Source: G965232465 sp965276005 (GTDB lineage Bacteria > Pseudomonadota > Alphaproteobacteria > JAQWUY01). From it: 64,000 nt of DNA. A model generated the notes under the pieces. That model was not told the DNA's origin. It saw nothing but the letters and a program-made list of their open reading frames with translations, and did not search any database. A program made the translations under genes and the position numbers. This document shows positions 7,721-16,310 of this stretch, piece after piece (position 1 is the first letter of the stretch; each line of letters starts with the position of its first letter). The stretch covers positions 248,001-312,000 of the forward strand of contig OZ254962.1 in NCBI GenBank assembly GCA_965276005.1. Reading direction: 5' to 3'.

Positions 7721-9289
7721 TTATCCTGATGCGTCTGCCATTAACATACCGATTTTGTGTTCGTTTATGTCGTCGCCTGTAACCGTGCCGACAATTGCCC
7801 CTTCGCACATCACCGCTACTGTGTCGCTGAGCGATATAATTTCTTCCAACTCCACAGACACCAACACAATGGCTTTGCCTTGTTCTCGCATCTGGATAAT
7901 ACGGGTGTGGATCGATTCGATAGCCCCAATATCCACCCCACGGGTCGGCTGTCCGATGAGCAATATATGCGGATCGGCGGCAAATTCACGGGCAATCACC
8001 AATTTTTGCTGATTGCCGCCAGAAAAGTTCGCCATACGCAAATGCGGGTCATCGGGGCGGACATCAAACGCTTGTAGGAGCCTGTGGGCGGTATTTAATA
8101 TGGCGGTGTTGTCCATCAAAATACCGCTGTTGTAAGCGGGGCTATGTTGGTATCCCAAGATGATATTTTCTTGGCTGGTAAAGTCCGTAACAATGCCCAT
8201 CCGTAAGCGGTCTTCGGGAATATGGCATACACCCAATGTGCGGACTTGGTCGGTAAACAGCGGGGTATCTGCATCGATGGTGGTACCATTAATGGTGATA
8301 GTACCCGATTGTAGGGGGGACATACCCGATAACATTTCTAACAGTTCCGTTTGTCCGTTGCCCGACACCCCGGCAATACCCAAAATTTCCCCCGCCCGCA
8401 CGGTTAGGCAAATGTCTCTTAGCCGTTGTACGCCGCAGCTGTCCGTGTGGTTTACATGTTGCACAGACAACACCACCTGTTGGGGGGTAAAATCCGCTTT
8501 GGCGATTTTGTTAATGACGGGGCGTCCCACCATGTGCAGGGCTAAATCGTCCGTGTTGGTGTCGGCAGTGGCACAGTGGTATACCATCTTGCCGTGCCGC
8601 ATCACCGATACAAAATCGGTGATTGCCATAATTTCTTTGAGCTTATGGGTGATTAAGACAATGGTAACACCATCGTTTTTTAGGGCGGTTAATATGTGAA
8701 AAAACTGTGTGGTTTCTTGCGGGGTGAGGACGGCGGTGGGTTCGTCTAAAATAAGAATCTTGGCATTTCTGTACAGGGTTTTTAAAATTTCTACCCGTTG
8801 TTGTTGTCCCACACTCAAAGTGTCGGTCACAGCGTCTAAATCGATGCTTAACCCGTATTTTTCAGCGATTTCCGTTAATGTCTGGCGGGCGTTGGCAAAG
8901 GCGTTGTTTAATAAAATCCCCCCTTCCGCCCCCAATATAATGTTTTCAAGCACCGTAAAATTACCCACCAACATAAAGTGCTGATGTACCATGCCGATAC
9001 CATGGGCAATGGCATGTTGTGCATTTAAGATGGTAACAGGGGTACCGTCAATGGCGATACTGCCTCGATCTGCTTGGTAAAATCCGTACAATACAGACAT
9101 GAGGGTAGATTTTCCCGCCCCATTTTCGCCAACAATACCGTGAATAGTCCCCGATTCTACACACAGATCCACAGCATCGTTTGCCCGCACTGCCCCAAAA
9201 AATTTACTGATACCCGTCAAGCGAATCGCATGCACACCCCCTCTATTATCAGAAGCATACGGCATAGATTGTGCGGTGGTAACAGCCAT
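7721..9289 (-). CDS. nupO: Nucleoside ABC transporter ATP-binding protein, two NBDs (NupO/YufO type)
   Basis: This 522-residue protein with two fused nucleotide-binding domains powers the importer. Domain 1 has Walker A GENGAGKST, signature LSVGQQQR and Walker B LILDEPTAVLTP. Domain 2 has a degenerate Walker A (GVSGNGQTE), signature FSGGNQQK, and IGQPTRGVDIG with Q in place of the catalytic E. The weaker second domain is typical of this class. It is the first gene of the operon; CTCTCC on the plus strand (9301-9307) gives GGAGAG upstream of the ATG. A terminator at about 9377-9401 separates it from the upstream toxin gene. Confidence 0.88.
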   Translation of the reverse strand: MAVTTAQSMPYASDNRGGVHAIRLTGISKFFGAVRANDAVDLCVESGTIHGIVGENGAGKSTLMSVLYGFYQADRGSIAIDGTPVTILNAQHAIAHGIGMVHQHFMLVGNFTVLENIILGAEGGILLNNAFANARQTLTEIAEKYGLSIDLDAVTDTLSVGQQQRVEILKTLYRNAKILILDEPTAVLTPQETTQFFHILTALKNDGVTIVLITHKLKEIMAITDFVSVMRHGKMVYHCATADTNTDDLALHMVGRPVINKIAKADFTPQQVVLSVQHVNHTDSCGVQRLRDICLTVRAGEILGIAGVSGNGQTELLEMLSGMSPLQSGTITINGTTIDADTPLFTDQVRTLGVCHIPEDRLRMGIVTDFTSQENIILGYQHSPAYNSGILMDNTAILNTAHRLLQAFDVRPDDPHLRMANFSGGNQQKLVIAREFAADPHILLIGQPTRGVDIGAIESIHTRIIQMREQGKAIVLVSVELEEIISLSDTVAVMCEGAIVGTVTGDDINEHKIGMLMADASG

Positions 9290-9376
9290 TGGGTTTTCAC
9301 TCTCTCCTTATAATGTATATGCGTACAGAGTACACGATGGCAACAGTATAAAAGTATTTTTCTATAACAGTCAAGT

Positions 9377-9401
9377 AAAAAAACCCGCCTAAATGGGGTT
9401 A
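9377..9401 (-). terminator. Terminator after the Doc/Fic-like gene
   Basis: Read on the minus strand, AACCC/GGGTT arms are followed by a run of seven T. It sits between the toxin gene stop and the importer operon. The flanking sequence TTTTTCTATAACAGTCAAG recurs near two other terminators at 10.3-10.4 kb. Confidence 0.65.
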
Positions 9402-9423
9402 TAAACCGTAGTGCAAAAATACA

Positions 9424-9963
9424 CTATTCTGCATCTGTAATATATCTGTGGGTAAAATCATATATATCGTTTTTCATTTCAATTGGCACATTATCTTTGT
9501 TTTGAATATGTTCATAATACATTATATTAAAACTTTTCATACAGCTAACAAATACCAGTAAATCGTCATTGTCAATTCGTAGTGCATATGCAAAGATATT
9601 TTTTAAATCGTTTTTATTAAATATGTTGTCAGCAACAAACACCGCCAAAAATTCCATGAGGTTAAGGCTTAAATCAATGTCGAAATGCGATATAAGACAG
9701 TTGGTGTTTTTTTGTAAAAACATGGAACTGGCTGTAATCGCCATGCGTTTATTGCCATCGTTGCACGCATGATTTTTCACCAATCCATAAAACAAATGCG
9801 ACAGCTTATCGACAAAATCGGGATAATACAAACCGTTCTGCACATGCGAAAGCACAGACTCAATCGCCCCCACATCTTTCATGCCCGACAATCCGCCTGT
9901 CGTATGTATAATATCCGTATGTGCCGATATAATTTCGTCCAATGTGGGGTATGTAAAAGACAC
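9424..9963 (-). CDS. Doc/Fic-family protein (putative toxin)
   Basis: This 179-residue protein has a Fic core matching the HxFx(D/N)(A/G)NKR motif as HACNDGNKR at 65-73. The conserved aromatic at the third position is cysteine (C67). The short length, DVGAIES segment and DGNKR ending resemble death-on-curing (Doc) toxins, which modify EF-Tu, more than long Fic AMP-transferases. A small gene ends 7 bases upstream, in the usual antitoxin-first order. Residues 115-179 extend beyond the Doc core and are unassigned. The motif is otherwise intact, so activity is plausible but unproven. Confidence 0.75.
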   Translation of the reverse strand: MSFTYPTLDEIISAHTDIIHTTGGLSGMKDVGAIESVLSHVQNGLYYPDFVDKLSHLFYGLVKNHACNDGNKRMAITASSMFLQKNTNCLISHFDIDLSLNLMEFLAVFVADNIFNKNDLKNIFAYALRIDNDDLLVFVSCMKSFNIMYYEHIQNKDNVPIEMKNDIYDFTHRYITDAE

Positions 9964-9970
9964 AACAATG

Positions 9971-10159
9971 TCAACGATCCCGCAACCGTTTGTATACTTC
10001 TATATTGTTGCGTATGAGATCCTTAACAAACTGATCCGTATCCTGATTCATATCGGTTTTTCGTTGCGATTCATTTTGCAAAGACTCACAAGCCCGCCGC
10101 CAAACATCACGGGGGATATGGGGGATATATAGACTGTCAAGTGCTTCGTGTTTACGCAT
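9971..10159 (-). CDS. Small protein upstream of the Doc-like gene (putative antitoxin)
   Basis: This 62-residue, charged and probably helical protein starts at ATG 10159, where AGGAGTATGTAATATG gives a clear ribosome-binding site; the longer frame to 10189 lacks one. It ends 7 bases before the toxin start, so the two are co-transcribed. I do not recognise a Phd, RelB or XRE signature. Position and size suggest an antitoxin, which is inference. Confidence 0.6.
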   Translation of the reverse strand: MRKHEALDSLYIPHIPRDVWRRACESLQNESQRKTDMNQDTDQFVKDLIRNNIEVYKRLRDR

Positions 10160-10306
10160 ATTACATACTCCTGTTAGGCGGTTGTGCAAGGCGACCAGTC
10201 CGCCCTGTTACCCAGTTACACAGTAAGTGTACCACATCATGAATGTTAAGTCAACATACAAGTATTAAAAAACGGTAGCAAAAATATTTTTCTGTAACAC
10301 CCCAGC

Positions 10307-10333
10307 AAAAAAGAACCCTGCCGAAACAGGGTT
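10307..10333 (-). terminator. Terminator downstream of ald (distal copy)
   Basis: The 7-bp stem AACCCTG/CAGGGTT has a 6-base loop and is followed on the minus strand by TTCTTTTTT. It would stop ald read-through into the toxin pair. Confidence 0.7.
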
Positions 10334-10405
10334 AGTAACTAGAAAATGATAGTATAAAAAATACTACAATCAAAGGTATAATATACTTTTTCTGTACAGT
10401 CAAGC

Positions 10406-10432
10406 AAAAAAAGCTCCCCGTTTAGGTGGGGT
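10406..10432 (-). terminator. Terminator downstream of ald (proximal copy)
   Basis: On the minus strand CCCC-ACCTAAAC-GGGG is followed by AGC and seven T. The stem is short, but the U-tract is good. The flank ACTTTTTCTGTACAGTCAAGC resembles the other two copies. Confidence 0.55.
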
Positions 10433-10479
10433 TAGTACCTAAAAGAAACACAGGGCAAAAACACTACGATGAAAGAAAA

Positions 10480-11592
10480 CTATAATATGTCTATAGGGTT
10501 GGTGTATGGGTATGCCAAAGACTTGGCAACTTCTGCACAGGTGATGTTGCCTTTCACCACATTTAACCCACGGCACAAGTGTATATCGTCTGCACATGCC
10601 CGTTGCCAGCCGGTGTTTGCCAGTGTTACTACAAACGGCAAGGTGGCGTTGGTCAATGCGTCCGTAGCGGTCTTTGCCACACCGCCCGGCATGTTTGCCA
10701 CACAGTAATGCACCACCCCGTCGACAATATAGGTGGGGTCTTGGTGGGTGGTGGGGCGTGATGTTTCAAAACACCCCCCTTGGTCGATAGCCACATCGAC
10801 AAGCACCGATCCTTTTCGCATGGTGCTTAACATATCCCGGGTGACCAGTTTGGGTGCCGCCGCTCCGGGGATAAGCACCGCCCCGATGACCACATCCGCA
10901 TCGGCAACAAACTGGGCGATGGTATTGTGATTCGAATACACGGTTTTTAACCTTGCCCCATACAAGCTGTCCAGCTGTTTTAGGCGGTTTAAACTGCGGT
11001 CTAATATGGTTACATCTGCCCCTGCTCCCATTGCCACACGGGCGGCGTTTTCGCCGACAAAGCCGCCGCCGATGATGGTGACTTTTGCCGCTGCTACGCC
11101 GGGCACGCCGGACAACAATACGCCGCTGCCCCCTTGGGCTTTTTCCAGACTGTGCATGCCGGCTTGCACCGCCATACGCCCGGCAACTTCTGACATCGGG
11201 GCAAGCAGGGGCAACCGCCCCATATCATCGGTTATGGTTTCATAGGCGATGGCAATACAACCGCTGTTGCATAGTCCTTCGGTTTGCTGTGGATCCGCTG
11301 CCAAATGCAAATATGTAAATAGCACCTGATCGGGGCGTAACATAGCACATTCATCGGCTTGTGGTTCCTTTACTTTAACAACCATATCAGCGGCGTTAAA
11401 AATGTCTTGGGCAGTAGCGACAACCTCCGCCCCCGCATTCGCATAGTCCGCATCCTCATACCCAATGCCCGCCCCCGCATTTGTTTGCACCAACACAGAA
11501 TGCCCGTTTTTTACTAATTCCACTACACCAGATGGAGTCAAACCCACACGGTATTCGTGGTTTTTAATTTCTTTTGGTACGCCAACAATCAT
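10480..11592 (-). CDS. ald: Alanine dehydrogenase
   Basis: This enzyme catalyses NAD-dependent oxidative deamination of L-alanine to pyruvate and ammonia, or the reverse. Its 370 residues match the family. The N-terminus MIVGVPKEIKNHEYRVGLTP is characteristic, the dinucleotide-binding glycines lie in IIGGGFVGENAAR, and the acidic residue follows in VTILDRS. It is transcribed away from an Lrp/AsnC regulator across a 212-bp region carrying inverted repeats. That is the arrangement expected for an alanine-responsive regulator controlling ald. Two terminator hairpins lie downstream. Confidence 0.93.
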   Translation of the reverse strand: MIVGVPKEIKNHEYRVGLTPSGVVELVKNGHSVLVQTNAGAGIGYEDADYANAGAEVVATAQDIFNAADMVVKVKEPQADECAMLRPDQVLFTYLHLAADPQQTEGLCNSGCIAIAYETITDDMGRLPLLAPMSEVAGRMAVQAGMHSLEKAQGGSGVLLSGVPGVAAAKVTIIGGGFVGENAARVAMGAGADVTILDRSLNRLKQLDSLYGARLKTVYSNHNTIAQFVADADVVIGAVLIPGAAAPKLVTRDMLSTMRKGSVLVDVAIDQGGCFETSRPTTHQDPTYIVDGVVHYCVANMPGGVAKTATDALTNATLPFVVTLANTGWQRACADDIHLCRGLNVVKGNITCAEVAKSLAYPYTNPIDIL

Positions 11593-11699
11593 TTACCCTG
11601 TCCTTTAAAAATCATATTATATACATTATCTTAGGGTACCAGTATACACCAAACGCCTCGTATTTATGTTGCAAATGTTGCGTAAAATATGGTGTACAG

Positions 11700-11751
11700 T
11701 GCAATGATTATAAATATTTTGCAAAAAAATAAGACAATCATTGCAAAATAT
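11700..11751. promoter_or_regulatory. Inverted-repeat region between ald and the Lrp-type gene (putative operator)
   Basis: TGCAATGATT (11700-11709) and AATCATTGCA (11736-11745) form a perfect 10-bp inverted repeat. A second overlapping pair, AATATTTTGCAA near 11713 and TTGCAAAATAT at 11741, faces the other way. A further TTGCGTAAAATATGG lies near 11679. Repeated half-sites in a divergent ald/Lrp intergenic region suggest multimeric Lrp-family binding. This is inferred from position and symmetry only. Confidence 0.5.
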
Positions 11752-11804
11752 GGCAAAACAGGATACACTGTATGTAAATTTTGAACATGTAGTGGAGCCG
11801 CCCT

Positions 11805-12257
11805 GTGGACGATATAGATTACAAAATATTACGCTTTTTGCAACGGGATGCAAAAATCCCTAATACGGCACTTGCGGAAATGGTCGCCCTGAGTCCCAGT
11901 GCCTGTTTGCGGCGGGTACAACACATGGAACAGCACCATATCATCGACCGTTATACCACTATCGTAAACGGAAAATCCGTAGGCAAGGGCGTACAAATTA
12001 TTTTGACCGTCACTTTAATCGAACAAAGCAACACCTGTATACAACAATTTGAACAGGCGTTGGGGAATATTGCCCATGTGATGAGCTGTTATTTGGTGGG
12101 GGGCAGTTATGATTATCTTATCCGTTTGGCGGTTAAAGATTTGGACGAGTATGCGGATTTACACCGCCACACGCTGAGTCATCTCCCCCATGTGGCAAAC
12201 CTGCAATCGAACTTTGCCATACGGGAAGTGTTACACCGTACGGAGTATGCTTTTTGA
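11805..12257 (+). CDS. Lrp/AsnC family transcriptional regulator
   Basis: This 150-residue protein has an N-terminal helix-turn-helix (IDYKILRFLQRDAKIPNTAL...LSPSACLRRVQHMEQ, ~4-45) and a C-terminal RAM effector domain (~65-145). It begins with GTG, with GGAG 8 bases upstream. It diverges from ald and probably regulates it in response to alanine or leucine, as related alphaproteobacterial Lrp proteins do. The specific ligand cannot be read from sequence. Confidence 0.88.
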   Translation: MDDIDYKILRFLQRDAKIPNTALAEMVALSPSACLRRVQHMEQHHIIDRYTTIVNGKSVGKGVQIILTVTLIEQSNTCIQQFEQALGNIAHVMSCYLVGGSYDYLIRLAVKDLDEYADLHRHTLSHLPHVANLQSNFAIREVLHRTEYAF

Positions 12258-12436
12258 GATTTTAAGGTACTGTATAATACAAAAAAGATACTTGACTCCG
12301 AAGTAAATCTGTGTAACCATGTGTGCGGTTTGCTACATTTTAGTACACTTGTGATGCGGTGTATTGGTATGTGCGGACTTCCATTAGAGATGTTTTAAAT
12401 GTAGTACAGTGTATTTTATATAAGGAGAGATTCGAA

Positions 12437-13534
12437 ATGAAACGGCGTAATTTTATTAAGGCTGGTGCTATTGGCACCGCTAGCGTGGCGGTTGCCGCAT
12501 TGTCCACCCCTGTTGTTGCATCTGGTAAACGCCAGTTTACGATGGCGTCTTTTGTGCCAAAAATGTTTCCCGGTTTGGGCGAGCATACGATGAATTTTAT
12601 CAACACCCTCGAAAAAGCAACAGACGGTCGTTTAACCGTTAAATTGTATGGGTCGGGGGAGCTGTTTAGCGACCTTGGGTCGTTGTTCGACGGGGCGTCT
12701 GATGGTACGGTTGATATTGCCAATACTGCCGCATATTATTATCAAGGCAAATCAAAGGCGTTTAGTTTCTTTACTTGCGTGCCTTTTGGTATGACGGCGA
12801 TGGAACAAAGTGCCTACTTGACCTCCCCCGAAGGCAAAAAACGCTTGCGGGATATTTGTGACTCGTTTAACTTGGTACCCACCTTGTCGACCAACACCGG
12901 CATGCAAGGGGCAGGGTGGTTCCGTAAGGAAATCAATTCGGTAGAGGACTTAAAAGGACTCAAAATGCGTATTCCCGGTTTGGGCGGGGCGGTTATGAAT
13001 AAGCTGGGCGTTGCCACCGTAACCCTACCGGGGGGCGAGATTTTCCAAGCCCTACAATCCGGCACCATCGATGCCACCGAATGGGTCGGACCGTGGAACG
13101 ATGTGTTAATTGGTTTTTACAAAGTGGCACCGTATTATTACAACCCTGGTATACACGAACCCGGTTCGGCGTTGCACAACCTGTTTAACAAAGACACTTG
13201 GAATTCCCTAAGTGCGTCCGATCAGGCACTGATAGAAGCCATTGGCGAAGCGGAATATTTAAAAGGTATGACAGAATACTACACCAAAAACGGTCAGTTC
13301 TTACAAAGGTTACAACAGACCAAAAAGGTCAAGTTTCGCCGCTTTGACGATAGCATTTACGCAGCGTTGGCAAATGCCGCCAAAGGGGTATATGCGGACT
13401 TAGCCGATTCGGGCGATGCGGTGACTAAGGCAACTATGGAAGAGTACTTTAAGTTTCAAAAGAGTATCGGTGGATGGTCGCAAATCTCCGATTCGTACTA
13501 TGTGGATATGCGGACAAAATTGTTCGATTCCTAA
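12437..13534 (+). CDS. dctP: TRAP transporter substrate-binding protein (DctP type, 2-oxo acid/lactate class)
   Basis: This 365-residue periplasmic binding protein starts at ATG 12437, preceded by TAAGGAGAG; the longer frame from 12359 has no such site. The N-terminus KRRNFIKAGA followed by a hydrophobic stretch is a twin-arginine signal. The segments MRIPGLGG, LPGGEIFQALQSGTIDATEW and YYYNPGIHEPGS match the ketoacid/lactate-binding branch of TRAP receptors rather than the C4-dicarboxylate branch. It heads the dctP-dctQ-dctM operon. The 179 bases upstream contain TATAAT-like sequence but no confident promoter. The substrate is inferred from family. Confidence 0.85.
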   Translation: MKRRNFIKAGAIGTASVAVAALSTPVVASGKRQFTMASFVPKMFPGLGEHTMNFINTLEKATDGRLTVKLYGSGELFSDLGSLFDGASDGTVDIANTAAYYYQGKSKAFSFFTCVPFGMTAMEQSAYLTSPEGKKRLRDICDSFNLVPTLSTNTGMQGAGWFRKEINSVEDLKGLKMRIPGLGGAVMNKLGVATVTLPGGEIFQALQSGTIDATEWVGPWNDVLIGFYKVAPYYYNPGIHEPGSALHNLFNKDTWNSLSASDQALIEAIGEAEYLKGMTEYYTKNGQFLQRLQQTKKVKFRRFDDSIYAALANAAKGVYADLADSGDAVTKATMEEYFKFQKSIGGWSQISDSYYVDMRTKLFDS

Positions 13535-13614
13535 TCGCATGTGGTGGTGGCGTGTGTTGAATGGAGGCGTATGTGGAATAGGTGCGTGCGTTGGGTGCGG
13601 GCTTGTGTTAAGTA

Positions 13615-13666
13615 GGGGGGATACGGTGTATGCCCCCCTTGTGTGTGCGGAACGCTAGGGGCGTTC
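13615..13666 (+). other. Two stem-loops between dctP and dctQ
   Basis: GGGGGGATAC/GTATGCCCCCC (13615-13638) forms a 10-bp stem with a single bulged G and a 3-base loop. GAACGC/GCGTTC (13650-13666) forms a second stem. Neither is followed by a T-run. They could protect the 3' end of the dctP message and so favour the binding protein over the membrane subunits. The 183-bp gap otherwise holds no gene. Confidence 0.5.
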
Positions 13667-13717
13667 GATATGGGGGAGGGCGGGGCTGTTCCCCATCAAC
13701 TAGAAAGGATATAGCCG

Positions 13718-14305
13718 ATGTTTTTAGACGCCATTAAGAAATTAAACCGTACCATCGGGGTGTGGATGCAGTACTTGATTATGGTGATGGTGTTTGCCCA
13801 ATTTTTAATTGTTATCGTCCGTTATGTATTCAGCACCAATTCCCTAATGGCACAAGAATCTATTATTTATATGTTTGCCACATCGTTTATGCTGGCGATG
13901 GCACATACTTTTATGAAGGGCGAACATGTATACTTGGACATTTTATTCAACAACATGACCGATAGACAAAAAGCATGGGTGTATTTGCTGGGATCCCTAT
14001 TGTTTTTTGTGCCTACTATGGGGACGATTACCTATTATACTTGGGATTATGTGTTAAAGTCTTGGGCGGTGCTGGAGGGCGGAACAGAAACCAACAGCTT
14101 ACCGTTTGTGTATATATTAAAAACCGTATTGTTGATATTTTGCGTACAGATGCTGTTACATGCGGTGGTGTTAATCGTCGAATCGTATCGCTTTATCAGC
14201 GGTAAAACCGCTTCGTATACAGTTACGCAAGAACAGGATGCCGTGCATTTCTTGACGGACGCACAAAACGCACACCCCCCCCACCAAAAGGAGACGGGGA
14301 TATGA
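13718..14305 (+). CDS. dctQ: TRAP transporter small permease subunit
   Basis: This 195-residue inner-membrane protein has four hydrophobic helices (about 15-40, 48-66, 85-108 and 128-150). The segment FMKGEHVYLDILFNNM corresponds to the conserved region after helix 2 of DctQ proteins. AGAAAGGATAT precedes the ATG. Its stop overlaps the dctM start as ATGA, so the two membrane subunits are translationally coupled. The tail from ~160 is hydrophilic. Confidence 0.85.
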   Translation: MFLDAIKKLNRTIGVWMQYLIMVMVFAQFLIVIVRYVFSTNSLMAQESIIYMFATSFMLAMAHTFMKGEHVYLDILFNNMTDRQKAWVYLLGSLLFFVPTMGTITYYTWDYVLKSWAVLEGGTETNSLPFVYILKTVLLIFCVQMLLHAVVLIVESYRFISGKTASYTVTQEQDAVHFLTDAQNAHPPHQKETGI

Positions 14306-15897
14306 TAACCCCAGAAGTTATTTGTATTTTGATGTTTGCCAGCACGATTGCCCTGTTGATGGCGGGGTTTCCGGTGGCATTGACTTTGGCGGGGTCGTCT
14401 TTAATTTGGGCGTTTATTGGTTTTGAATTAAACCTAATCGATCCGAATTTGTTACGGGCGATTCCCAAACGCATTTACGGCAATGCTATGAACAATGCGT
14501 TGCTGATTGCGGTACCGCTGTTTGTGTTTATGGGGTTGGTGCTGGAAAAATCGAAGATTGCCGAAGAACTGTTGGAAGGTATGGGCATTGTGTTGTCCCG
14601 TGTTCCCGGTGGGCTTGGCATTTCGGTAAGTATCGTTGGGGCGTTGCTTGCCGCATCGACGGGTATTGTCGGGGCAACGGTTGTTACTATGGGGCTTATG
14701 AGTTATCCGACCATGTTTAAACAAGGATACCGCCCGTCATTAGCGTCCGGTTCCATTTGTGCGGCGGGTACCTTAGGACAAATTATTCCCCCGTCGATTG
14801 TGCTTATTTTGCTCACCGATCAGATTTCGAATTCCTATGTGGAAGCCCAACGCACTATTGGCAATTGGTCGCCAGAGCCCGTATCGACAGGCGATTTGTT
14901 CGCCGGGGCAATTATTCCCGGCGTGATGTTGGTAGCTCTGTACATATTGTACCAATTAGTAATCGCTATTATCGATCCCAAAAGTTCCCCCAAAGTGCAA
15001 CTCGATAAATCTATTACCTTAAAAAAACTGTTAATCGATGTTATGTTACCGCCCATACTGCTTATTTTTGCCGTATTGGGGTCTATTTTAGGCGGTATGG
15101 CAACCCCCACAGAAGCGGCAGCGGTCGGGGCTATTGGGGCGTTGTTGCTAGCGGGGACAAAAGTTTCCGAAACCCAGCGGGATAAAATTATAGTCGCTCT
15201 TGGCTTTGCCGGGTTTATTGTCGCATTGGGGTTGGGGCAATTTATCGACTTGCGGTTAAATCAAGATGTTATCAATACCTTCGAAGCTGTCGGTATTTTT
15301 ATCGCCGCCGTATCTATTGTGTTGATTGTACTAGCGGCGGCAAACAGCGCTTATATCTTGGCAAAGGAAGGTACCTTAAAATACGCTATCAGCAACGCCA
15401 CTTGGATTACATCGAAGGTGATGTTTATTTTAATTGGGGCGACTATATTTTCGTTGATTTTTCGGGCGTTTAATGGCGATGAAATTGTCCACAAAGCCTT
15501 AACCGGCATTCACGGCGATGTGGCGGTGCAAATTATGGTGGTGATGGCGGTGATGTTTATTTTGGGTATGTTTCTGGATTTTATCGAGATTACCTTAGTG
15601 GTGGTACCGCTGGTGGCACCCGTATTGTTGCAACACGACATCAGCCCGGTTTGGCTGGCAATCATGATGGCGGTAAACCTGCAAACCAGTTTTCTCACCC
15701 CACCGTTCGGATTTACCCTGTTTTATTTACGGGGGGTAGTGCCACAAAATCAGCTCAAAACCGTCGAAATCTACAAAGGGGTCATACCTTTTTTGGGTAT
15801 TCAAATTTTAATGTTGGTCATTCTGTGGTACTTCCCAGAGCTGGTAAATTGGTTACCAAGAATGATATTTGGCTCTGATTATAGCCCCGGTCTTTAA
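14302..15897 (+). CDS. dctM: TRAP transporter large permease subunit
   Basis: This 531-residue multi-spanning ion-coupled carrier moves substrate delivered by DctP. It is about 100 residues longer than the common DctM. The extra hydrophobic block (about 285-390) lies between the conserved GGMATPTEAAAVGA segment and the C-terminal half. The ketoacid/mannitol-type subfamily tends to have such large subunits. The segment LASGSICAAGTLGQIIPPSI near 150-168 is characteristic. The stop overlaps the convergent XRE gene by 4 bases. Confidence 0.88.
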   Translation: MITPEVICILMFASTIALLMAGFPVALTLAGSSLIWAFIGFELNLIDPNLLRAIPKRIYGNAMNNALLIAVPLFVFMGLVLEKSKIAEELLEGMGIVLSRVPGGLGISVSIVGALLAASTGIVGATVVTMGLMSYPTMFKQGYRPSLASGSICAAGTLGQIIPPSIVLILLTDQISNSYVEAQRTIGNWSPEPVSTGDLFAGAIIPGVMLVALYILYQLVIAIIDPKSSPKVQLDKSITLKKLLIDVMLPPILLIFAVLGSILGGMATPTEAAAVGAIGALLLAGTKVSETQRDKIIVALGFAGFIVALGLGQFIDLRLNQDVINTFEAVGIFIAAVSIVLIVLAAANSAYILAKEGTLKYAISNATWITSKVMFILIGATIFSLIFRAFNGDEIVHKALTGIHGDVAVQIMVVMAVMFILGMFLDFIEITLVVVPLVAPVLLQHDISPVWLAIMMAVNLQTSFLTPPFGFTLFYLRGVVPQNQLKTVEIYKGVIPFLGIQILMLVILWYFPELVNWLPRMIFGSDYSPGL

Positions 15898-16298
15898 TTT
15901 TCACTTGCTGCCACCGGCACGATGTCATCTAGTGGCAGGTCGAGAACTTCGGCTATTTTTTGGTAAGTGGCAACGGTGCCTGTTTTAATGCCCCGTTCGA
16001 TGTTCGATAGATAGCCAACGGTGATATTGGCTTTTTGTGCCAATTCAGCTATCGTAAACCCCCGCCATTGCCGATATACTCGAACCGGGTGTTCCCCGTC
16101 CAAAACCCTATCGAAGTAGGCAACGGGAATGTATGTACAACCGCTGGCGACAAATTCTTGCCAGCTGCTTTCAATACTGATAGCATCGGCTATGTCTTGC
16201 TGGTTCATGGTTCCCATTTCATATATGCGTTCAAATTCATCGGCGGGAACAATCGCCATTTTTGTACCTTCGGGTGTTGTCATATATTGTACATTCAT
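15894..16298 (-). CDS. XRE-family antitoxin-like regulator
   Basis: This 134-residue protein has a C-terminal Cro/C1-type helix-turn-helix (FTIAELAQKANITVGYLSNIERG, ~80-103). The N-terminal half (about 1-60, MTTPEGTKMAIVPADEFERI) resembles the Phd-like leader found on many HTH antitoxins. It lies 12 bases downstream of a RelE-like toxin gene in the toxin-first order typical of HigBA/RelE-XRE pairs. It should neutralise the toxin and repress its own operon. Its 3' end overlaps dctM by 4 bases. Confidence 0.8.
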   Translation of the reverse strand: MNVQYMTTPEGTKMAIVPADEFERIYEMGTMNQQDIADAISIESSWQEFVASGCTYIPVAYFDRVLDGEHPVRVYRQWRGFTIAELAQKANITVGYLSNIERGIKTGTVATYQKIAEVLDLPLDDIVPVAASEN

Positions 16299-16310
16299 AA
16301 TAAATCTCCT

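Larger units (their letters stand above)
10160..10479. other. Intergenic region with two tandem minus-strand terminators
   Basis: No gene is visible here. The stretch holds the toxin-operon leader and two terminator copies embedded in a recurring ~60-bp element, listed separately. Confidence 0.6.

Noticed and set aside
13470..13658. 62-residue frame spanning the dctP end and dctP-dctQ gap
   Set aside because: Overlaps the end of dctP, is Gly/Cys/Trp-rich from G-rich DNA, and the gap is better explained by stem-loops.
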